Source: Billgrantia tianxiuensis (GTDB lineage: Bacteria > Pseudomonadota > Gammaproteobacteria > Pseudomonadales > Halomonadaceae). Taken from it: DNA of 64,000 nt. Each line of letters starts with the position of its first letter. Positions within the stretch are counted from its first letter, which is position 1. Shown one piece after another: positions 25,419 through 34,732 of the stretch. The notes beneath the pieces are model-generated. The model ran no database searches. It was given only the letters and a program-made list of their open reading frames with translations, and was not told the DNA's origin. The stretch is from contig NZ_CP035042.1 of assembly GCF_009834345.1 (NCBI RefSeq), positions 2,108,001 to 2,172,000 on the forward strand, in the 5' to 3' direction. The translations under genes were made by a program, and so were the position numbers.

Positions 25419-26999
25419 ATGAGTACCCGATTCGAGCATGACGACGACGGGGTGCTGGTGATCATCGGCTCCGGTGCCGGCGGCGGCACCCTGGCCCACG
25501 CCCTGGCCCGCAAGGGCATCAAGAGCGTGGTGCTGGAAGCCGGCAAGCGCTACGCCCTGGAGGATATCGAGAACGACGAGTGGGCCATGTTCGAGAAGAT
25601 CTCCTGGCTCGACGAGCGCATTACCGCCGGCCCGCGCCAGTTGAGCGAGACCTTTCCCAACCTGCCGGCCTGGATCGTCAAGGGCGTGGGCGGCAGCACC
25701 ATTCACTGGGCCGGGGTAGCGCTGCGCTTCCAGCCCCACGAGTTCCGCCTGCACAGCGAGGTGGGCGACATCGCCGGCGCCAACCTGCTGGACTGGCCCA
25801 TCTCCTATGAGGAGCTCGAACCCTACTACGTCCAGGCCGAGCGGCACATGGGTGTGACCGGCGATGCCTCGGGCATGCCGCTGCACGACTGGAACAACAA
25901 CTTCATGGTGCTGGCCGAGGGGGCCAGGCGGGTGGGCTACGAGAAGCTGCGCGCCGGGCCCATGGCGATCAACACCCGGCCTTACGACGACCGCCCCCAG
26001 TGCATGCAGGCGGGCTTCTGCATGCAGGGCTGCCGCTTCGGCGCCAAGTGGTCGACGATGTACACCGACATTCCCCGCGCCGAGGCCACCGGCTACTGCG
26101 AAGTCCGCCCCAACGCCATGGCGCTCACCATCGAGCACGACGAGCGCGGCCGGGTCAACGCCGTGGTCTATGCCGATGCCGAGGGCAACCTGCAGCGCCA
26201 GCGGGCGCGGGCGGTCTGCGTGGCAGGCAACTCCATCGAGTCCCCCAGGCTGTTGCTCAACTCTCACTCCGCGCTGTTCCCGGACGGCCTGGCCAACTCC
26301 TCCGGCCAGGTGGGACGCAACTACATGACCCACGCCACCGCCTGCGTGTTCGCCGAGATGCCCAAGCCGGTGAACATGCACCGTGGCACCACCTTCGCCG
26401 GGATCATCTCCGACGAGGCGCGGCTCGACCGCTCCCGCGGCTTCGTCGGCGGCTACACCCTGGAGGTGATGTCGCTCGGCCTGCCGTTCTTCGCCAAGTT
26501 CATGGACCCGGCCAATGGCGGCTGGGGGCGCGATTACGCCGCCATTCTGGAGAAGTATGACCATCTCTCGGGGGTGTGGATCTGCGGCGAGGACCTGCCC
26601 ATGGAGGAGAACGGCATCACCCTCCACGACAGCCGCAAGGATCAGTACGGCCTGCCGGTGCCCATCGTCTACAAGGGCGATCATCCCAACGACGAGGCCC
26701 TACGCCGCCACGGCCAGCAGCAGGCACGGAGCTGCTACGAAGCGGTGGGCGCGGTGCGGGTGTTCGACGTGCCAGATTTCCCCACCAGCCACAACGTGGG
26801 CACCAACCGCATGAGCGCGCGCCCCGAGGACGGCGTGGTGAACCAGTGGGGCCAGGCCCACGACATCGACAACCTGTTCGTCTCCGACGGCAGCCAGTTC
26901 ACCTCCAGCGGCGCCGAGAACCCCACCTTGACCATCGTCGCCCTGGCCCTGCGCCAGGCCGACCACATCGCCGAGCGCATGTCGCGCGGCGAACTCTGA
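25419..26999 (+). CDS. GMC-family FAD dehydrogenase large subunit
   Basis: A 526-residue glucose-methanol-choline oxidoreductase. FAD site IIGSGAGGGTLAHAL near the N terminus, a Cys-rich loop (CMQAGFCMQGCRFGAKW, about residue 195), and a C-terminal TSHNVGTNRM / DGSQFTSSGAENPTLTIVALALRQADHI region as in membrane sugar/alcohol dehydrogenases of the gluconate 2-dehydrogenase type. It has no signal of its own and is probably exported with the Tat subunit. It would oxidise an alcohol or polyol and pass electrons to the respiratory chain. It sits in the sigma54 operon before the 2-oxoacid dehydrogenase genes, so its product may feed that complex. Confidence 0.88.
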   Translation: MSTRFEHDDDGVLVIIGSGAGGGTLAHALARKGIKSVVLEAGKRYALEDIENDEWAMFEKISWLDERITAGPRQLSETFPNLPAWIVKGVGGSTIHWAGVALRFQPHEFRLHSEVGDIAGANLLDWPISYEELEPYYVQAERHMGVTGDASGMPLHDWNNNFMVLAEGARRVGYEKLRAGPMAINTRPYDDRPQCMQAGFCMQGCRFGAKWSTMYTDIPRAEATGYCEVRPNAMALTIEHDERGRVNAVVYADAEGNLQRQRARAVCVAGNSIESPRLLLNSHSALFPDGLANSSGQVGRNYMTHATACVFAEMPKPVNMHRGTTFAGIISDEARLDRSRGFVGGYTLEVMSLGLPFFAKFMDPANGGWGRDYAAILEKYDHLSGVWICGEDLPMEENGITLHDSRKDQYGLPVPIVYKGDHPNDEALRRHGQQQARSCYEAVGAVRVFDVPDFPTSHNVGTNRMSARPEDGVVNQWGQAHDIDNLFVSDGSQFTSSGAENPTLTIVALALRQADHIAERMSRGEL

Positions 27000-27012
27000 C
27001 AGGAGCCATCCC

Positions 27013-27998
27013 ATGCAACCGACAGCCGACCAGCGGCGCTGGATGTACCGCCACATGGTACTCAGCCGCCATCTCGAGGAGCGTATCGAGGCGCTCTACA
27101 TGGAGGGCAAGACCCCGGTCTTCAACATGGCCAAGGGGCCCATTCCCGGCGAGATGCACCTCTCCAACGGCCAGGAGCCCTGCGCCGTGGGGGTGTGTGC
27201 CCATCTCTCTGCCGACGACATCGTCACCGCCACCCACCGGCCGCACCACATCGCCGTGGCCAAGGGCGTCGACCTCGACGCCATGGTTGCCGAGATCTTC
27301 GGCAAGGCCACCGGGCTCGCCGGCGGGCGCGGCGGCCACATGCACCTGTTCGACGCCGCGGTGAACTTCTCCTGCTCCGGCATCATCGGCGAAGGGCTGG
27401 GACCCGCGGTGGGCGCGGCGCTGTCGAGAAAGATGCAGGGCAAGCCGGGCGTGGCGGTGGCCTTCATGGGCGAGGGGCGGCCAACCAGGGTGCGTTCCAC
27501 GAAGCGCTCAACCTCGCCGCGGTATGGCAGCTGCCGGTGGTGTTCGTCATCGAGGACAACGCCTGGGGCATCTCCGTGGCCAAGCAGGCCTCCACCGCGG
27601 TGCCGCGCAACGACCTGCGCGCCGCCGCCTACGGCATTCCCGGTCACCACGTGGCCGACAACGACGTGGAGGGCGTCTTTGCCGCGTCGGGCGAGGCCAT
27701 CGCCCGCGCCCGCGAAGGGCGGGGGCCGAGCCTGATCGAGATCGAGACCGCACGGCTCGCCGGCCACTTCATGGGCGACGGCGAGGACTACCGGCCCAAG
27801 GGCGAGAAGGATGGGCTCAAGGCCCGCGACCCGATCCCGCGCTACCGCCAGGCGCTGCTCGACGCCGGCGTGCTCGACGAAGCCGGCGACGTCGCGCTGG
27901 TGGCCGAGGCCCACGCGCGGGTCGAAGCGGCCATTCGCTTCGCCCAGCAGAGCGACTTCCTGCCGCCCGAGGCGGCGCTCGAGGCCGTGTTCGCCTAA
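27013..27998 (+). CDS. TPP-dependent dehydrogenase E1 alpha subunit (acetoin/pyruvate type), one frameshift
   Basis: E1 alpha binds thiamine diphosphate and starts decarboxylation or cleavage of the substrate. N part: RHLEERIEALYMEGK, TATHRPHHIAVAKG, GGRGGHMHLFD, as in AcoA. The frame breaks at the GGGG at 27474-27477. Adding one base joins GEG to AANQGAFHEALNLA (the TPP motif), then EDNAWGIS, giving 328 residues, the usual length. The break is likely a sequence error. It is 13 bases after the GMC gene and 16 before the E1 beta gene. Confidence 0.88.
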
Positions 27999-28014
27999 CC
28001 CCAGGAGATGGATC

Positions 28015-29049
28015 ATGACAACCACAGTGACCAAGAGCGCCACCCGCAAGCTGACCATTGCCCGGGCCATGGCCGAGGCCACCGCGCAGGAGATGCGGGC
28101 CGATCCGCGGGTCTTCGTCATGGGCGAGGACGTTGGCCCGCTGGGCGGCGTGTTCGGCAACACCCGCGGGCTGTTCGACGAGTTCGGTCCCGAGCGGGTG
28201 CGCGACACGCCCATCTCCGAAACCGCCTTCATCGGTGCCGCGGTGGGAGCCGCCTCCGACGGCATGCGTCCCATCGTGGAGCTGATGTTCGTCGACTTCT
28301 TCGGCGTGTGCATGGACGCCATCTACAACCTGATGGCCAAGAACACCTACTTTTCCGGCGGCAAGGTCAAGGTGCCGATGGTGCTGATGACCTCTACCGG
28401 CGGCGGCTACTCGGACGCCGGCCAGCACTCCCAGTGCCTCTACGGCACCTTCGCTCACCTGCCCGGCATGAAGGTGGTGGTGCCGAGCAACGCCTTCGAT
28501 GCCAAGGGGTTGATGACCGCCGCCATCCGCGACGACAACCCGGTGGTGTTCATGTACCACAAGGCGCTGCAGGGCATGGGCTGGCTGGGCACCGAGAAGG
28601 GCGCCACCGTGCCGGTGCCGGAGGAGTCCTATTCGGTCGAGATCGGCAGGGCCGCCGTGGTGCGCGAGGGCCACGACGTGACCCTGGTCAGCCTAGGGGT
28701 GGGGGTGCACCACTGCCTGCGTGCGGCCAAGGCGTTGGAGGAGGAGGGCTTCTCCGCCGAGGTGGTCGACCTGCGCAGCCTGGTGCCGCTGGACCGCGAT
28801 ACCGTGCGGGCCTCGGTGGCCAGAACCGGCCGCCTGATCGTGGTCGACGAGGACTACCACAGCTACGGGGTCAGCGGCGAGATCATCGCCAGCGTCGCCG
28901 AGCACGCCGGCTGCCGGCTCAAGGCCGCACCCAAGCGGGTGGCCTATCCCGACATTCCGATTCCCTTCGCGCCGACCATGGAGCAGTGGGCGCTGCCCAA
29001 CGCCGACAAGGTCGTCGCGGCCTTCCACCAGATGATGCGAGAGAGTTGA
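28015..29049 (+). CDS. TPP-dependent dehydrogenase E1 beta subunit
   Basis: A 344-residue transketolase-like subunit that pairs with E1 alpha. Motifs: MAEATAQEMRADPRVFVMGEDVG, RVRDTPISETAFIGAAVG, GGGYSDAGQHSQ, LVDLRSLVPLDRDTV, and a DEDYHSYGVSGEI segment as in acetoin and pyruvate dehydrogenase E1 beta (AcoB/PdhB). The ribosome site AGGAG precedes the ATG at 28015. The gene belongs to the acetoin-dehydrogenase-like group; since AcoR-type activators commonly respond to acetoin, acetoin or a related diketone/ketol is one possible substrate. Confidence 0.9.
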   Translation: MTTTVTKSATRKLTIARAMAEATAQEMRADPRVFVMGEDVGPLGGVFGNTRGLFDEFGPERVRDTPISETAFIGAAVGAASDGMRPIVELMFVDFFGVCMDAIYNLMAKNTYFSGGKVKVPMVLMTSTGGGYSDAGQHSQCLYGTFAHLPGMKVVVPSNAFDAKGLMTAAIRDDNPVVFMYHKALQGMGWLGTEKGATVPVPEESYSVEIGRAAVVREGHDVTLVSLGVGVHHCLRAAKALEEEGFSAEVVDLRSLVPLDRDTVRASVARTGRLIVVDEDYHSYGVSGEIIASVAEHAGCRLKAAPKRVAYPDIPIPFAPTMEQWALPNADKVVAAFHQMMRES

Positions 29050-29059
29050 GGAGATGAGC

Positions 29060-29296
29060 ATGACGACCGAAATAGCCGTGCCCGAGGATCTGTGGGAAGG
29101 CGATACCGAAGGGGTGATCACCTCCTGGCTGGTGAGCGACGGCGCCGAGGTGGCCCAGGGCGACCTGGTCGCCGAGGTGATGGTGGAGAAGGCCCAGTAC
29201 GAGATCGAGGCACCGCTCTCGGGCAGGCTCGCCATCGTCAAGGAGGAGGACGAAGTGGTGGCAAAGGGCAGCGTGATCGCCACGCTGGAGAGCTGA
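29060..29296 (+). CDS. Free-standing lipoyl carrier domain
   Basis: A 78-residue protein consisting of a single biotinyl/lipoyl domain: VPEDLWEGDTEGVITSWLVSDGAEV leads to the lipoylated lysine in MVEKAQYEIEAP and the closing Gly-Ser loop. Lipoyl domains are normally fused to E2; here it is a separate swinging arm. The start at 29060 has GAGGAG six bases ahead; the ATG at 29054 would have no spacing. It lies between the E1 beta gene and the E2 catalytic gene, with a lipoate ligase two genes on. Confidence 0.9.
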   Translation: MTTEIAVPEDLWEGDTEGVITSWLVSDGAEVAQGDLVAEVMVEKAQYEIEAPLSGRLAIVKEEDEVVAKGSVIATLES

Positions 29297-29306
29297 GGAG
29301 AGTGCT

Positions 29307-30077
29307 GTGAAACTCACCACGACCCGACACGACGAGACCCGCCCCCCGGGGGCGGGCATATCACCTGCCGCGGCGAAGGAGATCCCGCTGAAGGGCATGC
29401 GCGGCATGATCGCGACCAGGATGCAGCAAAGCCTGCAGACCACGGCCCAGCTGACCCACCATGCCAGCGCCGGGCTCTGCGCCCTCGAAGCGCTGCGCTC
29501 GCGCTGCCGCGAACGGGGGCGGGTAGTGCCCTCGCTGCAGGACCTGCTGCTGCGCCTGGTGGTGCAGACCCTGGGCGATTTCCCTGCACTCAATGCCACG
29601 CTGGAGGAGAATCGCATCGTCCAACACGGCGCGGTGCACCTGGGGTTGGCCATACCGCTGCCCGACGACCTGCTGGTGGCGCCGGCACTCTTCGATGCCC
29701 AGAACCTGGGCCTGGGCCAGTTGCCCGCGGCGCGCCGTACGCTCACCGAACGGGCGCGGGCCGGCAAGCTCGGGGTGCGCGAGTTGACCGGCGCCACCTT
29801 CACCGTCTCCAATCTCGGCCGCTCGCGGGTGCACCACTTTACGCCGATACTCAACGTGCCCCAGGTGGCGATCCTCGGCATCGGTGGGATGGAGCGGCGC
29901 GTCGTGCCATCATCGCAAGGGTGGCGAGAGGAGGAGGTCATCGGCCTGTCGCTCACCTTCGATCATCGCGCCGTCAACGGCGCCCCGGCGGCGGCCTTCC
30001 TCGATGCCCTATGCGAGCGCATCGAGGGCCTGCCGCCCGAGGCGTTCGACAGCGAACTGAGCGTCAACGACGACTAG
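29307..30077 (+). CDS. E2 acyltransferase catalytic domain lacking lipoyl and E3-binding domains
   Basis: A 256-residue 2-oxoacid dehydrogenase acyltransferase domain (GTG start, GGAGAG ahead). The catalytic fold is seen from IPLKGMRGMIATRM through PSLQDLLLRLVVQTL, HLGLAIPLPDDLLVAP, TFTVSNLGRSRVHHFTPILN to the active-site histidine in DHRAVNGAPAAAFL. The first 30 residues are too short to hold a lipoyl or peripheral-subunit-binding domain. The usual HRxxDG appears as HRAVNG, with Asn in place of Asp. It would transfer the acyl group from the free lipoyl protein to CoA. No E3 gene is present here. Confidence 0.88.
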   Translation: MKLTTTRHDETRPPGAGISPAAAKEIPLKGMRGMIATRMQQSLQTTAQLTHHASAGLCALEALRSRCRERGRVVPSLQDLLLRLVVQTLGDFPALNATLEENRIVQHGAVHLGLAIPLPDDLLVAPALFDAQNLGLGQLPAARRTLTERARAGKLGVRELTGATFTVSNLGRSRVHHFTPILNVPQVAILGIGGMERRVVPSSQGWREEEVIGLSLTFDHRAVNGAPAAAFLDALCERIEGLPPEAFDSELSVNDD

Positions 30078-30091
30078 AGGGAGGAGGCCAC

Positions 30092-30820
30092 ATGACGGCG
30101 CTTTCGCCTGGATTGGACTGCGTGCTCCAGCGGCTCAGCGTCGGGCAGGGGCTGGCCGCCGAGGAGGCCAGGCTCGATGCGGTCTGTCAGGGCGAGAGCC
30201 AGTTCGAACTGCTGGCCTGGCAGCCGCTGGATCGCGCCCTGGTGATGCCGCGCCGCCACGAGCGCACCGAGGGCTTCCCTGCGGCACGCCAAGTCCTGCG
30301 CGAACGGGGCTGGCCGATCCTGTTCCGCGCCACGGGCGGCACGCCGGTGCCGCAATGCCCCGAGGTGGTCAACGTGACCCTCGTGCTGCGCTGTCGCGTG
30401 GGCAGCTCCGCGGCCCATCTCGAGTGGGGCTACCATCGCCTTGGCGATCCGTGGTGCGAATGGCTCACCGCGCTCGGCGTCACTGACGCCGACCTGGGGT
30501 CGGTGCCCGGCGCCTACTGCGACGGTCGCTTCAACGTGCGCATCGGTGGCCGCAAGCTGGTGGGTACCGCCCAGCGCTGGCGACGGGTGCGCGGCTGTCG
30601 CGACATGGCGCTGCTGGTTCACGGTGCCATGCAGGTCGGTGGCGATCCGGCCGAACTGGTCGACATCGTCAATACCTTTCAGGAAGCCATCGACGACCCC
30701 CAGCGCTTCCTGCCCGAAAGCCATGTCGCTTTGCAGCAGGCAGTGCCCGAGCTCGACCTCGAGACGGCACTGCCCGGGTTGCTGTCGCGGCTGGTGACGG
30801 AGAGACGATCTCCCCGATGA
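30092..30820 (+). CDS. lplA: Lipoate-protein ligase (LplA/BirA-like)
   Basis: A 242-residue member of the biotin/lipoate protein ligase fold. It has FRATGGTPVPQ (a variant of the RRxTGGG nucleotide loop), LEWGYHRLGDPWCEWLTALGV, AYCDGRFNVRIGGRKLVGTAQRWRR with the catalytic lysine, and a C-terminal helix. It would lipoylate the 78-residue carrier protein encoded two genes earlier. ATG at 30092 follows GGGAGGAGG. It is the last gene of the sigma54-driven operon. Confidence 0.85.
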   Translation: MTALSPGLDCVLQRLSVGQGLAAEEARLDAVCQGESQFELLAWQPLDRALVMPRRHERTEGFPAARQVLRERGWPILFRATGGTPVPQCPEVVNVTLVLRCRVGSSAAHLEWGYHRLGDPWCEWLTALGVTDADLGSVPGAYCDGRFNVRIGGRKLVGTAQRWRRVRGCRDMALLVHGAMQVGGDPAELVDIVNTFQEAIDDPQRFLPESHVALQQAVPELDLETALPGLLSRLVTERRSPR

Positions 30821-30919
30821 GGGTTCGGCCGTTATCGGAGATCTCGTAGCGTCCTGCCACTCGCGGTGGCCGGCGTGTAGCGCAATAGTCTCGTTCTCTG
30901 GGTGGCTAAAGACACCCTT

Positions 30920-32191
30920 TCAGTATCCTAGAAGTCTAGGGAGCCAAGTTACGACTGCGGGCACAAAAGTAATAATCAATAGCACCAGTATCTGTACCAG
31001 GAGCAGTGGCAGCACTCTTCGTGACAGCCGCGCCAGTCCCACCTTGGCCACCGAGTCCGCCACGAACAGGCAGAGCCCCATGGGCGGGGTGATCAAACCG
31101 ATCATCAGATTAAAGATCACCACGATACCGAAGTGCACCGGGTCGATCCCCAGACTCATGGCGATGGGGTGTAGAATCGGCACCAGCACCAGCATGGCGG
31201 CGATCCCTTCCAGGAAGAGCCCAACTATCAGGAACAGCACAATGATCGCCAGCAGGAAGGTCCATTCCACACTGATGTAGGCGAGCACCATGTCGGTGAT
31301 CAGATGGGGGATGCGATTGTAGGTCAACAGCCAGTTGGCCGCCGCCACTGCGCCGATAATGGTCATGATCACCGCACTGTCGACCATGGTGCGCGAAAAG
31401 ATCGAAGGCAGATCTCGCCAACCTAGCTCGCGAAAGTAGAGCATCCCAGCTAGCAGGGCATAGGCGACGGCGAAGGCTGCCGCCTCGGTGGGCGTGACGA
31501 TGCCCAGCAGAATGGAGCCCACCACGAATACCGGCATAAACAGCGGTACAATGCCGTCCAGTAGGATCTTTCGCTTCTCACCGGCCGGCTTTGGCGCGGC
31601 CTTTTTCTGGTACTTGCCGGCGAAGATCATCACGTAGCCGGAAAGGAAGAGGGCCAGCAGTATCCCTGGCACGATGCCTGCCAAAAAGAGGGCAGGCACC
31701 GAGACACCAGAGACGATCAGTGCATAGATGATAACCGGAATACTCGGCGGAATGATCGGGCCGATGACTGAAGAGGCTGCGGTCAGCGCCGCTGCGAAAT
31801 CGCGAGGGTAACCTTCCTTTTCCATCTCTGGAATGAACACACGACCCAGCGCCGAGGTGTCGGCTACCGCTGAACCAGACAGGCCTGCGAAGACCACCGA
31901 AGCCCAGATGTTGACGTGAGCCAGCCCCCCTCTGAGCCTGCCAACCATCAGCTTCGAGAAAGCGATGATACGACTGGTGATGCCGCTGGCATTCATCAGC
32001 TCGCCGGCTAGGATGAACAGCGGGATTGCCAGCAGCGGAAAGGAATTCATGCCCGAGAACATCTGGGTGGCCACCGCACGCAGATGATAGGGCGGCTCGC
32101 CGGTTGCCATGAAGAACAGCAAGGCGGCCAGGATCGCCAAGGCGATCGGCAAGCCAATGATCAGCCCGCCGACCAGAATTACATAGGCCAT
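30920..32191 (-). CDS. dctM: TRAP transporter large permease DctM
   Basis: A 423-residue, highly hydrophobic protein with about 12 membrane segments, typical DctM motifs (FPLLAIPLFILAGELMN, VWASVVFAGLSGSAVADTSALG, EGYPRDFAAALTAASSVIGPIIPPSI, FNLMIGLITPPMGLCLFV). With DctQ and DctP it imports a carboxylate using the sodium gradient. MAYVILVGG at 32191 starts two bases after the dctQ stop. The divergent meta-cleavage and hydroaromatic cluster suggests a ring acid such as quinate, shikimate or protocatechuate as cargo; that is inference. Confidence 0.93.
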   Translation of the reverse strand: MAYVILVGGLIIGLPIALAILAALLFFMATGEPPYHLRAVATQMFSGMNSFPLLAIPLFILAGELMNASGITSRIIAFSKLMVGRLRGGLAHVNIWASVVFAGLSGSAVADTSALGRVFIPEMEKEGYPRDFAAALTAASSVIGPIIPPSIPVIIYALIVSGVSVPALFLAGIVPGILLALFLSGYVMIFAGKYQKKAAPKPAGEKRKILLDGIVPLFMPVFVVGSILLGIVTPTEAAAFAVAYALLAGMLYFRELGWRDLPSIFSRTMVDSAVIMTIIGAVAAANWLLTYNRIPHLITDMVLAYISVEWTFLLAIIVLFLIVGLFLEGIAAMLVLVPILHPIAMSLGIDPVHFGIVVIFNLMIGLITPPMGLCLFVADSVAKVGLARLSRRVLPLLLVQILVLLIITFVPAVVTWLPRLLGY

Positions 32192-32192
32192 G

Positions 32193-32752
32193 TCACACAC
32201 CCTCCGGTACGCTGCTCTGCGTGTTGTGCAGCAAGGCAAGCCGTTCGATGAATTTCAGCACCGCTGCCAAGGCCAGCATGGTGCCACCTAGACACAGGGC
32301 GAACTGATAGGGAGCCATGGTGGCGAAGAGGCTTAGATCCAGGCCGGTCAATTGACTAAGGTCACGCATCGCACCGTGCAACCCTGAAACACGCATGCCA
32401 CCGCGCTGCTGCATGAAGAGGTAGCCAGACCAGGAGAGCAATACGCCAATCACTACGACCGACAGGTCGACGATCAGAAAGAGAATTTCTCGGAAGCGCT
32501 CAGGCAGGAAGTCCACTAGCAGGCCGAGGCGCACATGGCGATCCTGTAAATAGCCCAGCGACAAACCAAACATCACGCCATAGATACCAAGGAAGACAGG
32601 CAGCTGATCCCCCAGGCCAGCGAGCTACCTAGCGCATAGCGCAGCACGGCATTACAGAAGACGATCAGGAAAATGGTGGCCATGCATAGCCCGGCGCCAA
32701 TAGCCAGTAGTCGTGACACCAGGAGAATCAGGGGTCGGAAGAGTGCAGACAT
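32193..32752 (-). CDS. dctQ: TRAP transporter small permease DctQ, one frameshift
   Basis: A small four-helix membrane subunit bridging DctP and DctM. The first part (MSALFRPLILLVSRLLAIG, ATIFLIVFCNAVLRYALGSSLAWG) and the second (QLPVFLGIYGVMFGLSLGYLQDRHVRLG) are in different frames. They join when one base is added to the five-C run at 32609-32613, giving 186 residues, the normal length. AYC-free but with the family ALRYxxGxSLxWG pattern. The break is probably a sequence error. Confidence 0.88.
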
Positions 32753-32791
32753 GGTGTGCGCGTCTCAGCCAGTGAAGAGTCGGGGGTATCA

Positions 32792-32814
32792 CCCTGCCGG
32801 CTGGGCCGGCAGGG
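32792..32814 (-). terminator. Hairpin between dctP and dctQ (attenuator-like)
   Basis: CCCTGCCGGC (32792-32801) pairs perfectly with GCCGGCAGGG (32805-32814) around a three-base loop, 20 bases after the dctP stop. No T run follows. Such hairpins after binding-protein genes often keep the binding protein more abundant than the permeases. Confidence 0.65.
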
Positions 32815-32834
32815 GTATTCGCATACGCCAGTGA

Positions 32835-33845
32835 TCAGCGGTTGGCCGCGGCGACGGCGGCTTCCAGCTTGTCGATCCACTCGGCATCGGGGCCGAGGTC
32901 GTCGGCCAGCCACTCGAGCACACGAGGCTGAGCGCGTTCACGGAACTGCTCGAGTTCCTCCGCAGAGGGAGTGTAGACCTGCATGCCTGCCTCTTGCACC
33001 GCGATCACCCCCTCGGCTGTGGTGAACTGCTGAATCGCCCGTCCCATCACCCCAGCGATGACGCCAGCGCGTTTGACCACGGCCTGGTCTTGGGGCGAGA
33101 GCGACTGGTAGAAGTCGTCATTGATCAGCAGGAAGTCAGTGGCATAGACGTGTCCATCCAGGGTCAGGTAGTCCTGCAACTCATGAATGTTGTTGTTGTA
33201 GATGGTCCCCACCGGATTCTCATGGCCATCCACCACACCAGTGGCCAATGCGGTGGGCACTTCCGACCAGGCAATCGGGGTCGGTTCGCCGCCCAGCCCG
33301 CGTACCATCTCCACATAGAGCGGTATGTCCTGGACCCTGAAGCGCAGCCCGGCCATGTCATCCGGGCTCCGAATCTCGCGCACGCTATTGGTGAAGTGGC
33401 GCACGCCTGTCTCGCCGTACCCCAGGGTGCGCAGCCCCGTCTGGTTCAGGCAGTGCTCGGCCAGCTCCTGGCCGAACTCCCCGTCCAGCACCCGCCAGGC
33501 GGTCACTGGCGAATCGAAGGTATAGGGAATGTCGAGTACTCCGGCTGCCGGACAGATCTGCGCCATGGCGCCAGAAACCATCACCACCTGAGTCGTGCCG
33601 TCAATGGCCTGTTCCACCAGCTCGGGTTCGTTGCCCAGCGAAGCGGCAGGAAAGAGCTCGACGCTGAGGTCGGTCTCACCCTCGACGATCTTCTTGAACA
33701 TATGCGCTGCCGCGCCCTTCTTGGAGCCCTGCCAGTCGTCGGGGTCGACGTGGGCAAAGCGGATAGTCTGAGCCTGAACCATGGTGCTTACGCCGAAGAC
33801 CAGGGCGGTGCCGAACAGGGCGCTCTTCAAGTTTATCGTTGTCAT
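32835..33845 (-). CDS. dctP: TRAP transporter substrate-binding protein DctP
   Basis: A 336-residue periplasmic binding protein. Sec signal peptide (first 26 residues, ending VQAQ), then TIRFAHVDPDDWQGSKKGAAAHMFKKIVE, and the ligand arginine motif GLRFRVQDIPLYVEMVRGLGGEPTPIAWSEVPTALATGVVDGHENP typical of DctP. It delivers the substrate to DctQM. First gene of the transporter operon and divergent from the catabolic operon; palindromic sites TTTTGCATGCAAAA in the shared promoter suggest joint control by the GntR regulator at 39.6 kb. Confidence 0.93.
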   Translation of the reverse strand: MTTINLKSALFGTALVFGVSTMVQAQTIRFAHVDPDDWQGSKKGAAAHMFKKIVEGETDLSVELFPAASLGNEPELVEQAIDGTTQVVMVSGAMAQICPAAGVLDIPYTFDSPVTAWRVLDGEFGQELAEHCLNQTGLRTLGYGETGVRHFTNSVREIRSPDDMAGLRFRVQDIPLYVEMVRGLGGEPTPIAWSEVPTALATGVVDGHENPVGTIYNNNIHELQDYLTLDGHVYATDFLLINDDFYQSLSPQDQAVVKRAGVIAGVMGRAIQQFTTAEGVIAVQEAGMQVYTPSAEELEQFRERAQPRVLEWLADDLGPDAEWIDKLEAAVAAANR

Positions 33846-33943
33846 TGTCGTTGCCTCGTTGTCGTTATGGGTGCCTGGGTCCCGGACTCTCGCCTTACTA
33901 CCCTGGAAGCACCGCTGCATGGAATGAGGGTGTCTTGACGGCA

Positions 33944-33957
33944 TTTTGCATGCAGAA
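33944..33957. promoter_or_regulatory. Palindromic operator, copy 1 (dctP side)
   Basis: TTTTGCATGCAGAA, one mismatch from the perfect palindrome at 34198-34211. It lies 99 bases upstream of the dctP start. Confidence 0.6.
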
Positions 33958-34197
33958 ATTTTATTGCCGACAAAATACAAGCTAGGGCGCTGCAAGCCCC
34001 GGGTCAATATCACCTCGACTATCGTCTAATGTCGATCCGGTATTGCTGACGTTGGCCGTCAGTCGTGAAAGTGCTTATTTCACTCGTTCATCTACAGAAG
34101 AATGAATATACCGTTCTCTATATACGACTTTGGTCTCAACTCTTCTTAACTCACTTGACGCCTGAGGGAGAGACGAATAGCTTGCATTCAATAGCGA

Positions 34198-34211
34198 TTT
34201 TGCATGCAAAA
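34198..34211. promoter_or_regulatory. Palindromic operator, copy 2 (catabolic-operon side)
   Basis: TTTTGCATGCAAAA, a perfect 14-base palindrome 42 bases before the first gene of the catabolic operon. The rest of the 408-base divergent spacer (33846-34253) is AT-richer than its surroundings and shows no gene. Size and symmetry fit a GntR-family operator; the regulator at 39626 is the obvious candidate. Confidence 0.65.
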
Positions 34212-34253
34212 CATATTTTGTCTCTTATCCTGACACTTGAAGGAGCTCTACCA

Positions 34254-34718
34254 ATGTCATCACCCCGACTCGACCTGGACGCTGTCGGTCAGGCCATGGG
34301 CCTGGCAAACACAGCACAGAGGAGCGCCATCAGCGCCTACCAGCAGCCCTATCTTGATTTGCTTGGTTTCGTGCCACCGCGTATTGAGGCCCGTTTGTGC
34401 ACCACCGGTGTCATGGATCCCACCATGGTCGAACTGCAAGAGAAGACTCGCAGCTACGCCATGGACACTCCGCACCTGGAACCCAAGATGGTGCAGATGA
34501 TGCTCTTCGGCATGCTCTTGATGGCAGGTAACGATGCCGCCCAAACCCATTGCATCGCTGCCCGCCGCTGTGGCGCAAGCTGGGAGGAGCTCCAAGCCAC
34601 TATCAATCTTTGCTTCCTGTTCCGCGGCCTGCCCGCCGCCAATCGTGGAGCCCACATGCTGGCTAGCGTCGCCGCCCGCGAGGCCGAGCAGGCCGACGGC
34701 TCCGCCAACGAACAATGA
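34254..34718 (+). CDS. Carboxymuconolactone decarboxylase-family protein
   Basis: A 154-residue alpha-helical protein of the CMD/AhpD fold ([62 protein letters not shown]). It has a Cys/His pair (THCIAARR) but no CxxC, so it is not a classical AhpD. First gene of the meta-cleavage operon (AGGAG seven bases ahead). True PcaC acts in the ortho pathway, which is absent here. A decarboxylation or a redox role for a ring-cleavage intermediate is possible; the exact reaction is unknown. Confidence 0.75.
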   Translation: MSSPRLDLDAVGQAMGLANTAQRSAISAYQQPYLDLLGFVPPRIEARLCTTGVMDPTMVELQEKTRSYAMDTPHLEPKMVQMMLFGMLLMAGNDAAQTHCIAARRCGASWEELQATINLCFLFRGLPAANRGAHMLASVAAREAEQADGSANEQ

Positions 34719-34732
34719 ATCGGGAAATCATC

